Assembly (NCBI GenBank): GCA_014800735.1
Contig: JAAVFP010000027.1
Coordinates: 5,512-69,511 of the forward strand
Length of the DNA stretch: 64,000 nucleotides
Reading direction: 5' to 3'
Origin: Bacteroidales bacterium
GTDB lineage: Bacteria; Bacteroidota; Bacteroidia; Bacteroidales; Muribaculaceae
In this document: positions 47,992 through 57,440 of the stretch, piece by piece
Position numbering within the stretch: the first letter of the stretch is position 1
Layout: the number at the start of each line of letters is the position of its first letter
The notes under the pieces: generated by a model
Database searches by the model: none
The model's input: only the letters and a program-made list of their open reading frames with translations
Told to the model about the DNA's origin: nothing
Program-made: the position numbers and the translations under genes

Positions 47992-49935
47992 TTACAGCGC
48001 CACTTTTGCGGCGCCCAAAGCGGTGCGGACAATGTAGATGCCGCGGGGTAGGGCAGGTGTAGTGCCGCTGCCGGCGAATACTTCCGTACCATCCACCGAA
48101 TACACCGTAAAGGTCGTGCCATCGGTCAGGTTTATTGTGCTGCCGATTACCATCGGAACCAGCGGCGCAGTGATGGCGGGAGAACTGATACCGCTCTCGG
48201 GGTCGTAGTCGAACAGGCGGTCAAGGTCGGCGAAGCGGGTATCGAGATATTCTTTCACCGCATCCACTTCAGCTTCGTAGGACCCTAACGCGCGCGGGTT
48301 CTGGTGCACACATTCGTTCAGGATGGGCCAGCGCATGAAGTTGAGTTGCTGCGAGGCATCCAGAAGTTCGGCAGTCCGGTCAATATACTCTTTGAGCGCG
48401 TCCGGAGTAAGGTCGCGGTTGGTGCGTGCATCTGCCCAGATTTCGGTGATGTCGTACTTGGTACGACTGTCGTTGATAAGCACACCGTTGGCAAAGTCTT
48501 TCATGCCATTGGCTGCCGACGAACCATGGAATCGGTAGAGATATTCATTTGAATGTTTGTGAATAGGATAGGTGCGGCTGTCGTTGTCGAAACCCAGGTC
48601 GAAGTCCCAGACCGGGCCCGTGTGCATCATCGGGTCAAGGCGGTCCTTGTACATATAGGTGCTCCAATAGGTATCGGTGTTGCCAACCAGCTCATTCACA
48701 ATAAAGTGTTTTACAAACGAAGGCACATCGAAAATGTCTCGGTAGTCTTCGTCGCCGTTTTTGCCGAACTTACGGTTCGATATCAGCCATTCGATGTTGC
48801 TCAGATAATCGCGGATATAGGCAAGCTGTTCGGGTGTGCCACCATCATCGGGCGATTTGACTGTGACAGGCATCTGGCGGTTATTGGTGACGAACCATGA
48901 GCCTTCGGGCTCCTGGTCGGCATAGGCATCGATTTCAATAAAGTATCCGCCGGTCAGAGCGTCGCCCTCGATGTCCTCAGGCTCCATTTCGGTGATTTCA
49001 ACACGGCCCGGGTTCACTTCAATTTGGTCCGTCAGCTGATAGCAACCCTTGAATTCACCGTTGAGGATAACATCCACGGGGCGGCTCCAGGCCACAAAGG
49101 GCATATCGGCGCGGCGTGCTATCTCGAATGCCACAAGGTTGCGCATCAGTGTTTTATCGCCGTAGTTGTTGATCAGAGTCCATTTTTTTGCTTTGGCTGG
49201 AGCGTCAAGCACATTTTGCTTCTTGTCGAACTTTATGCGCCAGGGCTTCTTGGGGAACTGGCGCGAACCATTGCCGCGCTCACGCACACTGCCGGGCTTG
49301 TCCACATTGGCTTTGTTGTCGGCAATTATAATGATGTTGGAGGTGATGTCGTGCTCCTTATCGTAAGGCTCCTGCGAATCCACTGTGTTGATTACAACCG
49401 TGGGCAGATTGGTGAGCTGGAACAGATGGCTGTCGTCGCCCTCGCCGGGAGTGCCGTAGAATTCAAGCTCGGCAATATTGCAACGGGCGTCGGAGGTGCT
49501 CACATAGCGCACATAGCGGAAGCCCATAGAGCAGTCCACGTCGTCATAGCTCATCAGGCCTGCCGTTCCCTTCTCGGTTATCATGTAGATAGGTACAGCG
49601 TCAAGCCAGTCGGGCGAGTTGGCACCCTGAATCACACCGAGCTGCACACGGCGCTCCCCATAGCCATCGGGGTCAGTGCGCGGGGCCCAGCCCACTTTGT
49701 CGATAACGAAAGGCTCGCCAAGGTCAAGTCCGACCCAGGTGTAAGAGCGTTGGTTGGTGGCGAAATAGGTGTCCAGGTCGCCGTCAAAGGCACGGCCTTG
49801 AATATTCCGCTCAATTCGGTTGTTTTCATAGTTGTAGCCTTCGGCTGTGCCGATTGGTGTGCCGGCGAGTTTATCCCCGGCAGCGGCACACAGCGGGAGC
49901 GCTATAACACTAAGTACGGTAAATAACGTTTTCAT
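47992..49935 (-). CDS. CotH kinase-family secreted protein with discoidin-like N-terminus and T9SS-type C-terminal sorting domain
   Basis: N-term NIQGRAFDGDLDTYFATNQRSYTWVGLDLGEPFVIDKVGWAPR; CotH-like RERGNGSRQFPKKPWRIKFD, VWDFDLGFDND; C-term TVYSVDGTEVFAGSGTTPALPRGIYIVR. Confidence 0.82.
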   Translation of the reverse strand: MKTLFTVLSVIALPLCAAAGDKLAGTPIGTAEGYNYENNRIERNIQGRAFDGDLDTYFATNQRSYTWVGLDLGEPFVIDKVGWAPRTDPDGYGERRVQLGVIQGANSPDWLDAVPIYMITEKGTAGLMSYDDVDCSMGFRYVRYVSTSDARCNIAELEFYGTPGEGDDSHLFQLTNLPTVVINTVDSQEPYDKEHDITSNIIIIADNKANVDKPGSVRERGNGSRQFPKKPWRIKFDKKQNVLDAPAKAKKWTLINNYGDKTLMRNLVAFEIARRADMPFVAWSRPVDVILNGEFKGCYQLTDQIEVNPGRVEITEMEPEDIEGDALTGGYFIEIDAYADQEPEGSWFVTNNRQMPVTVKSPDDGGTPEQLAYIRDYLSNIEWLISNRKFGKNGDEDYRDIFDVPSFVKHFIVNELVGNTDTYWSTYMYKDRLDPMMHTGPVWDFDLGFDNDSRTYPIHKHSNEYLYRFHGSSAANGMKDFANGVLINDSRTKYDITEIWADARTNRDLTPDALKEYIDRTAELLDASQQLNFMRWPILNECVHQNPRALGSYEAEVDAVKEYLDTRFADLDRLFDYDPESGISSPAITAPLVPMVIGSTINLTDGTTFTVYSVDGTEVFAGSGTTPALPRGIYIVRTALGAAKVAL

Positions 49936-49975
49936 TGGTTTTGATATATAATATAATGTGTATTAAGAGTCCGGA

Positions 49976-50635
49976 TTATTCTTCGCCCGTCACCAGGCTT
50001 ATAATCTGGGTGGGGGTGGAAAGGATGTGGTCGGCATAGGCCTCCTTGAGTTCGTGGATAGGTCGGAATCCCCAGGTCACGCCCACGGATTCGATGCACG
50101 CGCGGCGCGCAGTTTCCATGTCCACACCGGAGTCGCCCACGTAGAGCACCTCGCTTTTCGGGGTAGGGCACATGGATAGCGCCTTGAACACTATCGAGGG
50201 GTCGGGTTTCCGCGGCATTCCCTCCACACTGCCAAGAATTGCCTTGAAGTTGGCATCCGGAAAGTAGTGGTGAATCAGCTTCGTTACACCTTCTTCGTAC
50301 TTGTTCGAGGTGACAGCCAGACTGACACCGCGAGCCGTGAGGTCCTGGAGCATCTCAGTGATGCCGGGGTACGGTTGGGTTGCATCGCAGCAATGCTCGT
50401 TGTAGTACTCCTTGAAAATGCCGAGCGCCTTCTGGATGGTGCTCTCGCTGCGGGCATCATCGGGCAGGGCGCGCTCAATCAGTTTGGCCACGCCGTTGCC
50501 CACCATATTGGGGTACACCCACAGCCCATGCACCGGGTAGCCCAGCGTGCTCATGGCGTGGTTGGTGGCGGCGGCAAGATCGTCGATGGTGTTCAGCAGT
50601 GTGCCGTCGAGGTCGAATATTACGAGTGATTTCAT
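49976..50635 (-). CDS. HAD-family phosphatase, phosphoglycolate phosphatase-like
   Basis: VIFDLDGTLLNTIDDLAAATNHAM, AVTSNKYEEGVTKLI, EVLYVGDSGVDMETARRA. Confidence 0.9.
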   Translation of the reverse strand: MKSLVIFDLDGTLLNTIDDLAAATNHAMSTLGYPVHGLWVYPNMVGNGVAKLIERALPDDARSESTIQKALGIFKEYYNEHCCDATQPYPGITEMLQDLTARGVSLAVTSNKYEEGVTKLIHHYFPDANFKAILGSVEGMPRKPDPSIVFKALSMCPTPKSEVLYVGDSGVDMETARRACIESVGVTWGFRPIHELKEAYADHILSTPTQIISLVTGEE

Positions 50636-50648
50636 CTTTGGTAATGTT

Positions 50649-53015
50649 TTAGAACGGATAGCCCACGGCGAAATGGAAGTTGGCGTCGCGGCTCCACTTG
50701 GGGTGGATAATAGGCCACGGCTCCTGGTTCATGGCCGGGTTGTGGGCCTTGAAACCGAGGTCCAGGCGCAGCAGGAAGTAGGTGAAGTCCATGCGCAGGC
50801 CCACACCGTAGGCCGCCGCTATCTGTTTGTAGAATTTGTTGAATTTGAATTCGCCGCCGGGCTGGTTCTCGTAATTTTTTATGGTCCAGATGTTTCCGGC
50901 ATCGATGAATACAGCCCCCTCAAGCACCCAGAAAAGCTTGGCGCGATATTCCACATTGAGGTTCAGCAGGATGTCGCCGCACTGGTTGATGAAGTCCGTC
51001 ACCGAGTTGCGCGAGTCGTAGGCTCCAGGGCCCAGGGTGCGCACACCCCAGCCGCGCACGCCGTTGGCGCCGCCGGCATAGAAACGTTTCTCGAAGGGCA
51101 CCATCGTGGAGTTGCCGTAGGGGTAGGCGATGCCCACTCCGCCGTGGAACGACAGTGCGTTGCGCGAGTTCAGATTGCGGGTATAGGTATAGTCGAACTC
51201 GCCTTTTACATACTGCGCATACTGGATGCCGAGAATCTTGTACACACCGTCGCTGCGGTGCTGCCCGGCAATGCTTGAAATGGCATAGAGCAGGTTGCCG
51301 GCCATTTCGCCCGAGAAGTGGAGCGAGGTCACGTAAGGCTGGATAGCAAAGGCGTTCTCCGTGGCCGAGGGGGTGCGCCGGTTGGTGCGGCTGAAGGTGT
51401 AGCCCATGCGCATGATAAAGTGGTCCTCGTAGCTATAGCGCAGCAGCGGGTTTGCAGGTGCAATCTCGTCGATGAAATCGATAGTGGAGCGGGGCAGACG
51501 CACGTAGTTGATGTCAATCAGGTCGTAGGTCTGGCGGCGGGTATAGTCGCGGCGGTTCTGCTGCCACTTCCACTTCCAGGCGGTGCCAAGAATCACACGT
51601 GTGTACTCGGGGCGCTCCTGATAGTTGGCCGAGAGGGTGAACTCCGTGGAGGCCAGGCGCCGCTGTTTGAAGGACTTGGACAGGAACGGACACTCGAATT
51701 TAGGGAAGGTGATGCTCACCTCGCCGGCATATTCCGTGTAACGGTTGTTGATAAGACCGTCGAAGTTGCCTGACAGCGACTCGTAGGACGTGCGGAACTT
51801 GGCCGAGAGCAGCTCGGAACCTTTTCCCAGATTGCGGTGCTGGTAGGCAACCCCCACACCGAAGCCCAGGTCGCCCTCGGAATTGGTGCCTTCGAGCTCA
51901 ATGGAAGCACTCTGCTTCTTGTTGCGCGAAAGGTAGATGTGCGCATCCAGCAGCCCGAGGTCGCCATCGGTTCCGGCCTGGGTCATGTCGATGTTGATAA
52001 ACTTGACGATTGACAGTCGGCCCAGAGCCTCGTAGGTGCGTTCAACATCCGAGGCCCGGTAGGGGGTGCCGGGCACCAGGTAGCACATTTCGTCGAGAAC
52101 CTTGGGTTTGAGGTAGTGGTCGGTGCCATACACGAAGGTGGTGCCGCGGTAGCTCACCGTGTCGCGCCGCGCATCGGAGGTATTATCCTCTATATTATTG
52201 TCCACCACGAACACCACATTGCGAATTTCGTACTTGCGGTGCAGTCCGGTGGAGGTCAGCGCCTGGCGGGCGGACTCGTTGAGCTGCCCTGCGGCCGCCT
52301 TGGATGCCGGTGTGAGCAGGTTGAGCGTGAGGCCCACAAGCTTGCTGCCGGCAATGGTGTCGGCCGTATAGTTGATGTACTCGCGGTTGAAATCGAAGTA
52401 GCCGCTGTTGCGCAGGCGGCGGGCTATGCGCGAGCGTTCATCATCCAGCACGGTGCGGTTCAGCAGCATACCCACGTGGAGCTCGGACTGCGCGGTATCA
52501 GCCATCACAATCTTGCGAATCGCCGGGTCCTCGATATTGTAGTCGAGCACGGCAATGCGGTGGGGCTCGCCGGCGGTGATACGGTAGTCCACCTCCATCT
52601 TCTTTTTGCCTGTCACGACTGTGTCGGCCGTCACTGTGGCATCCAGGTAGCCGCTGTTGATGAGTGCCAGGCGCAACTGTCGCGCCGAAGCCTCGGTGAG
52701 CTCATGGTCATAAATAACAGGAGCCTGCCCCACACGCCGCAGCCAGCGGTTGTACCAGTGTGTGGTGTCGGGGCTCGACAGGCTGTAGGTGGCCAGCTGA
52801 AGTTTGGCGAAGCCCAGCACCTTGTGGTTGGGCTGCTGCCGCAGGAAATTGTACAGTTCCGTTTCGCGGATGTCGTCGCGGTCGTCCACTTGCACGCTCA
52901 CGCGGTCAAGCAGGTACTGGCCGTCCGGCACATGCTTCGTGGAGCTGCACGCACCGGTTGCAAGGGCCATCAGTGCGATGGCCGTATGTGTCAGAATTCT
53001 TGCTAAGCGATTCAC
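50649..53015 (-). CDS. Omp85-family outer membrane lipoprotein (TamL-like)
   Basis: Lipoprotein start ALATGACSSTKHVPDGQYLL; POTRA region; barrel with FYAGGANGVRGWGVRTLGPG. Confidence 0.88.
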   Translation of the reverse strand: MNRLARILTHTAIALMALATGACSSTKHVPDGQYLLDRVSVQVDDRDDIRETELYNFLRQQPNHKVLGFAKLQLATYSLSSPDTTHWYNRWLRRVGQAPVIYDHELTEASARQLRLALINSGYLDATVTADTVVTGKKKMEVDYRITAGEPHRIAVLDYNIEDPAIRKIVMADTAQSELHVGMLLNRTVLDDERSRIARRLRNSGYFDFNREYINYTADTIAGSKLVGLTLNLLTPASKAAAGQLNESARQALTSTGLHRKYEIRNVVFVVDNNIEDNTSDARRDTVSYRGTTFVYGTDHYLKPKVLDEMCYLVPGTPYRASDVERTYEALGRLSIVKFINIDMTQAGTDGDLGLLDAHIYLSRNKKQSASIELEGTNSEGDLGFGVGVAYQHRNLGKGSELLSAKFRTSYESLSGNFDGLINNRYTEYAGEVSITFPKFECPFLSKSFKQRRLASTEFTLSANYQERPEYTRVILGTAWKWKWQQNRRDYTRRQTYDLIDINYVRLPRSTIDFIDEIAPANPLLRYSYEDHFIMRMGYTFSRTNRRTPSATENAFAIQPYVTSLHFSGEMAGNLLYAISSIAGQHRSDGVYKILGIQYAQYVKGEFDYTYTRNLNSRNALSFHGGVGIAYPYGNSTMVPFEKRFYAGGANGVRGWGVRTLGPGAYDSRNSVTDFINQCGDILLNLNVEYRAKLFWVLEGAVFIDAGNIWTIKNYENQPGGEFKFNKFYKQIAAAYGVGLRMDFTYFLLRLDLGFKAHNPAMNQEPWPIIHPKWSRDANFHFAVGYPF

Positions 53016-55126
53016 GCCGGGATTGTGAGGATGAAACGTGCGCCGGTGCGGTAGGCGGAATCCACTTTCAGAGTGCCACCCAGCAGGCTGGCAATCAGGC
53101 GCGAAATGTACAGCCCCAGGCCGTAGCCCTTGGCGTTGGAATTCAGCTTACGGAAGCGGGTGAAAATATCTTCCTCCTGCGCGCGGGGGATGCCGATTCC
53201 GGTGTCGGTCACGGTGAAGGACACTGTGTTGTTGCTGGTGTCGTGCTGGTAGTCAAGCGTGATTGTGCCCCGCTCGGTGAACTTCCGGGCGTTGTCAAGC
53301 AGGTTGATGAGCACCTGTGCCACACGCTTGCCGTCGGTTTCGATGGTGAAATCGGGCTTGTTGTCGGGGTTGAACACAAATTTAACGGCACTCTTATTCT
53401 CCGGGGAATTTTCGAATACGTCGTCGATGGCGAACTTGCAGATTCGCTGAACTTCGATGGGCTGAAGGTCTACACTCATCTGGTTGCGCTCCAGCGCGTT
53501 CACATCCAGCACATCGCTCACAAGCGTTGTCACCAGCTTTGTGTTCACATCTATGATGTCGGCATATCGGTCCAGATACCGGGCCTGGTCCTCGGGAATA
53601 CAGTCAACAATCAGGCGCGAGTACTCGGCAATGGCGTTTAGCGGAGCCTGCACCTCGTGGCTCATATTGTTCACGAACTCTGTCTTCAGGCGGTCGGCAG
53701 CCTTGGCCTGGTCGCGGGCCTCGATTAGCTCCTCCTGCATGGACTGCAGGTTGTTGCGCTCATGGCGGAGCTTGTCGGCCGTCATTTTCAGTTTTTTCGT
53801 TATCTGGTGTATCTGATGGTTGCGGCGCATTGAAAAAACTAACGAAATGCCCACGATGATAAGCACCAGAATCACCACTGCAATGGCTATGCGGTTGTTG
53901 CGCATTTCCTTTGCATGAGCCTGGCGGATAAGCTCTTCTCGCTCGGCGGAAAGCTCCTTCACATCGTAGATTACCTGCAATTCGCGGTAGTGTTCGTCGG
54001 TGCGGTTGTTGAGGCGGTCCTGCAGCATCTGGTTCAGCTCAATGGCGGCATGGCCGGCTGTTTGGCGGTCGCCCAGGCGCTGGGCCACCTCGGTAAGGGC
54101 CGACAGATAGTAGTAGCGCTGACTCCAGGAATCGGTCTTTTCAAGCTGCCGTTTCAGCGCTTCAAGGCTCCACTTGTCGTTGCCGATGGCAAGGTTGTAG
54201 TAGATGTGTGCCATCTGGGTCGAATCAAGGTCGGCGGCAATGGCCTCGTTTTTGTCCGCAAGGTCCAGCACTCGGTTGTAATAGCTTTCTATTTCGTTTG
54301 GTGTCAGAGCCTTGTAGTTCGACAACATTCGCGTGAAGCACGTGTACTTGATGTTGGTCAAATCGCGGTAGCGACCTCCGAACTCAGCGTTTGTCTCCTG
54401 AAGCGAGTCGATTGAGTTGAGCAGTTTTTTGTCGATGGCCACTGCGCGTGCGTGTTCGCCGTTGGCAGTGAATATAGGTGCTGAGCGGTTGTACACAAGG
54501 TTGCGCACGGCGCCTGTGCTGAACGGTTGAGTAGATAGTATGTTATCCAGGCGTTCGTAGTAGTTCATCAGCAGATTGCCGCGGCTGATTAGCCGCAGGT
54601 GGCAGCAAAGGGTGTAGAGCAGCTTGATACGGCTGTTGGTATCCGTGATGGTGTCGGCTCTGAACTCAGCCACGATTTTCGACAGATTGTCCGCCACATC
54701 GTTGCCATTGCGCGAGTCCACGGCGAGGTCAATCTGTAGCAGGTCAATGTACAGGCCGGTTTCATCTTTTTCGGGGCACGCAGGCATGTGGTCAACCCTG
54801 GCGGCCAGGTCTTCGAGTTTGGCTGCATCCTTGGCCTGCACACGCGCCAGGCTTCGGATAATGGCGCAGGTGGTTGTATAGTCACCTTGGTGCAATGATG
54901 AATTATAAATTGTTTCACCAAGTTTGATGCGCTCCGAGCGCGAAGCATTCAGTTCCACAAGGGTGTTGAGGTCGCGGATGGAGTCTACGTAGGTTGTGGC
55001 CTGAGCCAGATGTCGCTTCACGCTGTCAATTCGCTGGATAGCAGTGCGACCGGTGGTCAGGGCCGAGCCGCTGACCGGCACTACCGCAACAAGGAGGGAT
55101 AGGAGGAAATATATATATTTCCGCAT
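53012..55126 (-). CDS. sensor histidine kinase with periplasmic TPR-like domain
   Basis: Signal sequence, helical repeats, TM (IAIAVVILVLIIVGISLVFSM), H-box FVNNMSHEVQAPLNAI, NLLDNARKF, DTGIGIPRAQEEDIFTRF, GYGLGLYIS. Confidence 0.92.
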   Translation of the reverse strand: MRKYIYFLLSLLVAVVPVSGSALTTGRTAIQRIDSVKRHLAQATTYVDSIRDLNTLVELNASRSERIKLGETIYNSSLHQGDYTTTCAIIRSLARVQAKDAAKLEDLAARVDHMPACPEKDETGLYIDLLQIDLAVDSRNGNDVADNLSKIVAEFRADTITDTNSRIKLLYTLCCHLRLISRGNLLMNYYERLDNILSTQPFSTGAVRNLVYNRSAPIFTANGEHARAVAIDKKLLNSIDSLQETNAEFGGRYRDLTNIKYTCFTRMLSNYKALTPNEIESYYNRVLDLADKNEAIAADLDSTQMAHIYYNLAIGNDKWSLEALKRQLEKTDSWSQRYYYLSALTEVAQRLGDRQTAGHAAIELNQMLQDRLNNRTDEHYRELQVIYDVKELSAEREELIRQAHAKEMRNNRIAIAVVILVLIIVGISLVFSMRRNHQIHQITKKLKMTADKLRHERNNLQSMQEELIEARDQAKAADRLKTEFVNNMSHEVQAPLNAIAEYSRLIVDCIPEDQARYLDRYADIIDVNTKLVTTLVSDVLDVNALERNQMSVDLQPIEVQRICKFAIDDVFENSPENKSAVKFVFNPDNKPDFTIETDGKRVAQVLINLLDNARKFTERGTITLDYQHDTSNNTVSFTVTDTGIGIPRAQEEDIFTRFRKLNSNAKGYGLGLYISRLIASLLGGTLKVDSAYRTGARFILTIPA

Positions 55127-55163
55127 ATTTTTGAATTGATTATATACGATTGGTTAATGAGTA

Positions 55164-55171
55164 CAAAGGTA
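55164..55171 (-). promoter_or_regulatory. candidate -7 element for the sensor kinase operon
   Basis: TACCTTTG (TAnnTTTG) on - strand ~38 nt upstream of the start codon. Confidence 0.45.
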
Positions 55172-55189
55172 GTAAAAAGCAAGCAAAAT

Positions 55190-55450
55190 TCAAAAAAAAA
55201 AGTCCCAAACACATTTCGACAATGGGCGGGGACCTAAGCCATGAGGCCTTATTCGAATTAATTTCGGTGGGAAATTAACTGAATATAGAGATTATATCAT
55301 ACTTTTTTCTGGATTTCCAGCACTGATTCGGCGTAGCCGCTCCGTCGTCACGACGTAAGGATTCGTTATAGGTTCTACCCGGAAACCAAAGTGATAATGC
55401 GTAAAAAGAATTACATGGATTCAGAGCAAGAAGCACTCAGTGCAGTAAAA
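55190..55450 (-). ncRNA. putative structured small RNA with its own promoter and terminator
   Basis: -33 TTGG (55487-55484), 19-nt spacer, -7 TAACTTTG (55464-55457); then successive hairpins and a terminator stem GTCCC...GGGAC followed by a long T run. No fitting ORF. Confidence 0.5.
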
Positions 55451-55599
55451 TCGTTGCAAAGTTAATTCTTTTTTTCAAATTATCCAATTTTTTTATCCAA
55501 AGCTCGCAAATAAAATAAAGGAAGCAATCTGAAATAAAAAGTGTACGCACCGCGGTGCGTACACGCAAAAATCTATCTAACAGTGAGTTGTGGTAGATA

Positions 55600-56202
55600 T
55601 TAGTCAAGCAGTCCCAAGGCCAGGAGGCGCGAGGTTGAGTCGCCAAGAATGTCGATGGCGCTTCGGGGAGTGATTGGTGCGGAGTGCCAGGTGGTGGGAA
55701 CTGATGCGTCCTTTTCGGCTATCTCCAGTATTTTGGCACATTGGTCCGGGTTGACGCCTTCGGTGGGAGCTAAGAAGCGCAATGTGGCGGCGGCCAGAGC
55801 CACCTGCTGGAGCACGATGGCTGTCCAGTGCTCGCGTGCATAAGCATCGCCCTCGCTCTGTGCTTTCTGTGCGGCGGCAAAGGATGTGAACACAACCTGG
55901 GTGAGCGCGCGGCAATAGAGCGCCGGGAGCGATTCAGGATTAACCTTGCGGTGCAGGAGCATGAACAGTAGCCCGATTAGCGAGGCGGCGGCCTGGTCGG
56001 GCATAGCCCCACGGCACAGCTCGCGGCAATGGTCCAACGCCACTTCAAGGCAGTAGACGGCTGCCTGAGTCAGTTCGGCCTGGTCGGCTTCAGCCAGGCG
56101 GGCAATGGAATGGGCGAGCTCTTCGCCCGTAAGGGCAAGGAGCTCGCCGGTGTTTGCTTTTTCGGCGCGGTAGTCGTCCAGATAACGCTCGTAGCGGTTC
56201 AT
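55600..56202 (-). CDS. hypothetical helical protein
   Basis: 200 aa ORF, adjacent to ribBA (stop/start overlap). Confidence 0.65.
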   Translation of the reverse strand: MNRYERYLDDYRAEKANTGELLALTGEELAHSIARLAEADQAELTQAAVYCLEVALDHCRELCRGAMPDQAAASLIGLLFMLLHRKVNPESLPALYCRALTQVVFTSFAAAQKAQSEGDAYAREHWTAIVLQQVALAAATLRFLAPTEGVNPDQCAKILEIAEKDASVPTTWHSAPITPRSAIDILGDSTSRLLALGLLD

Positions 56203-57419
56203 TATTCCACTTCCTTGAGGGTGTGGCCCATGCGCTCTTTTTTGGTGTGCATGTAGCGCAGATTGTAGGGGTTGGGGCTGACCTCGATGGGCACGTTTTC
56301 AACCACTTCCAGGCCGTAGCCTTCCAGGCCCACGCGCTTCACGGGGTTGTTGGTCATAAGGCGCATTTTGCTTATGCCAAGCAGATTGAGAATCTGCGCG
56401 CCCACGCCGTAGTCGCGCTCGTCGGCATCGTGACCCAGGTGGAGGTTAGCTTCAACGGTATCCAAGCCCTCTTCCTGAAGTTTGTAGGCGCGGATTTTAT
56501 CCATCAGACCAATTCCGCGGCCCTCCTGGTTGAGGTAGATGACAGCGCCGCGGCCTTCGGCCTCAATCATGTCCATGGCCTTGTGGAGCTGTTCGCCGCA
56601 GTCGCAGCGCTTGGAGCCGAAAATATCGCCGGTGGCGCACGACGAGTGCACGCGCACCAGCACGGGTTCGCCGTCGGCCACGTCGCCCTTGATCAGGGCA
56701 ATGTGCTCCAGGCCGTTGCTCTTCTGGCGGAAGGGAATCAGGCGGAAATGGCCGTGGTCCGTGGGCATGTCCACTTCCACACCCATCTCAACGAGCTTTT
56801 CCTTTTCAAGACGGTAGGCAATGAGGTCGCGGATGGAAACGAGTTTCATGCCCCATTCGTCGGCACGACGTCGCAGCTCGGGCAGACGGGCCATGGAACC
56901 GTCGTCGCTCATGATTTCCATCAGTGCGGCTGCGGGCTGCAGACCGGCCAGGCGGGCAAGGTCCACGGCGGCTTCGGTATGGCCGGCGCGGCGCAGCACA
57001 CCCTGGTCCTGCGCGTAGAGGGGATTGATATGTCCGGGACGACCAAATGTTTCGGGCACCGAATTGGGGTCGGCAAGCGCACGGATGGTGGCGCAGCGGT
57101 CGTCGATGCTCACGCCGGTGGAGCAGCCTTCGAGCTTATCCACTGTCACGGTGAAGGGTGTACCCAGAACCGAGGTATTGTCCTGCACCTGGTGGGGCAG
57201 TTCGAGGTCGCGGCAGCGCGAGATGGTGAGGGGCACGCACAGCACGCCGCGGGCATTCTTGAGCATGAAGTTCACCTGCTCGGGGGTGATTTTTTCGGCT
57301 GCAACGATGATGTCGCCTTCGTTTTCGCGGTCTTCATCGTCCACGACAATCACCATTTTGCCGTTCTTGAAATCTTCGATAGCTTCTTCTATCGGGTCGA
57401 GATGTATTTCGGAGCTCAT
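56202..57419 (-). CDS. ribBA: bifunctional 3,4-dihydroxy-2-butanone-4-phosphate synthase / GTP cyclohydrolase II
   Basis: [88 protein letters not shown]. Confidence 0.97.
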   Translation of the reverse strand: MSSEIHLDPIEEAIEDFKNGKMVIVVDDEDRENEGDIIVAAEKITPEQVNFMLKNARGVLCVPLTISRCRDLELPHQVQDNTSVLGTPFTVTVDKLEGCSTGVSIDDRCATIRALADPNSVPETFGRPGHINPLYAQDQGVLRRAGHTEAAVDLARLAGLQPAAALMEIMSDDGSMARLPELRRRADEWGMKLVSIRDLIAYRLEKEKLVEMGVEVDMPTDHGHFRLIPFRQKSNGLEHIALIKGDVADGEPVLVRVHSSCATGDIFGSKRCDCGEQLHKAMDMIEAEGRGAVIYLNQEGRGIGLMDKIRAYKLQEEGLDTVEANLHLGHDADERDYGVGAQILNLLGISKMRLMTNNPVKRVGLEGYGLEVVENVPIEVSPNPYNLRYMHTKKERMGHTLKEVE

Positions 57420-57440
57420 AGTCGAGAGTTTGATTATCAG

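Noticed and set aside
55437-55646. 69-aa - strand ORF at the 5' side of the putative ncRNA
   Set aside because: Straddles the ribBA-side gene end and the predicted promoter; no start context, family or conservation evidence.
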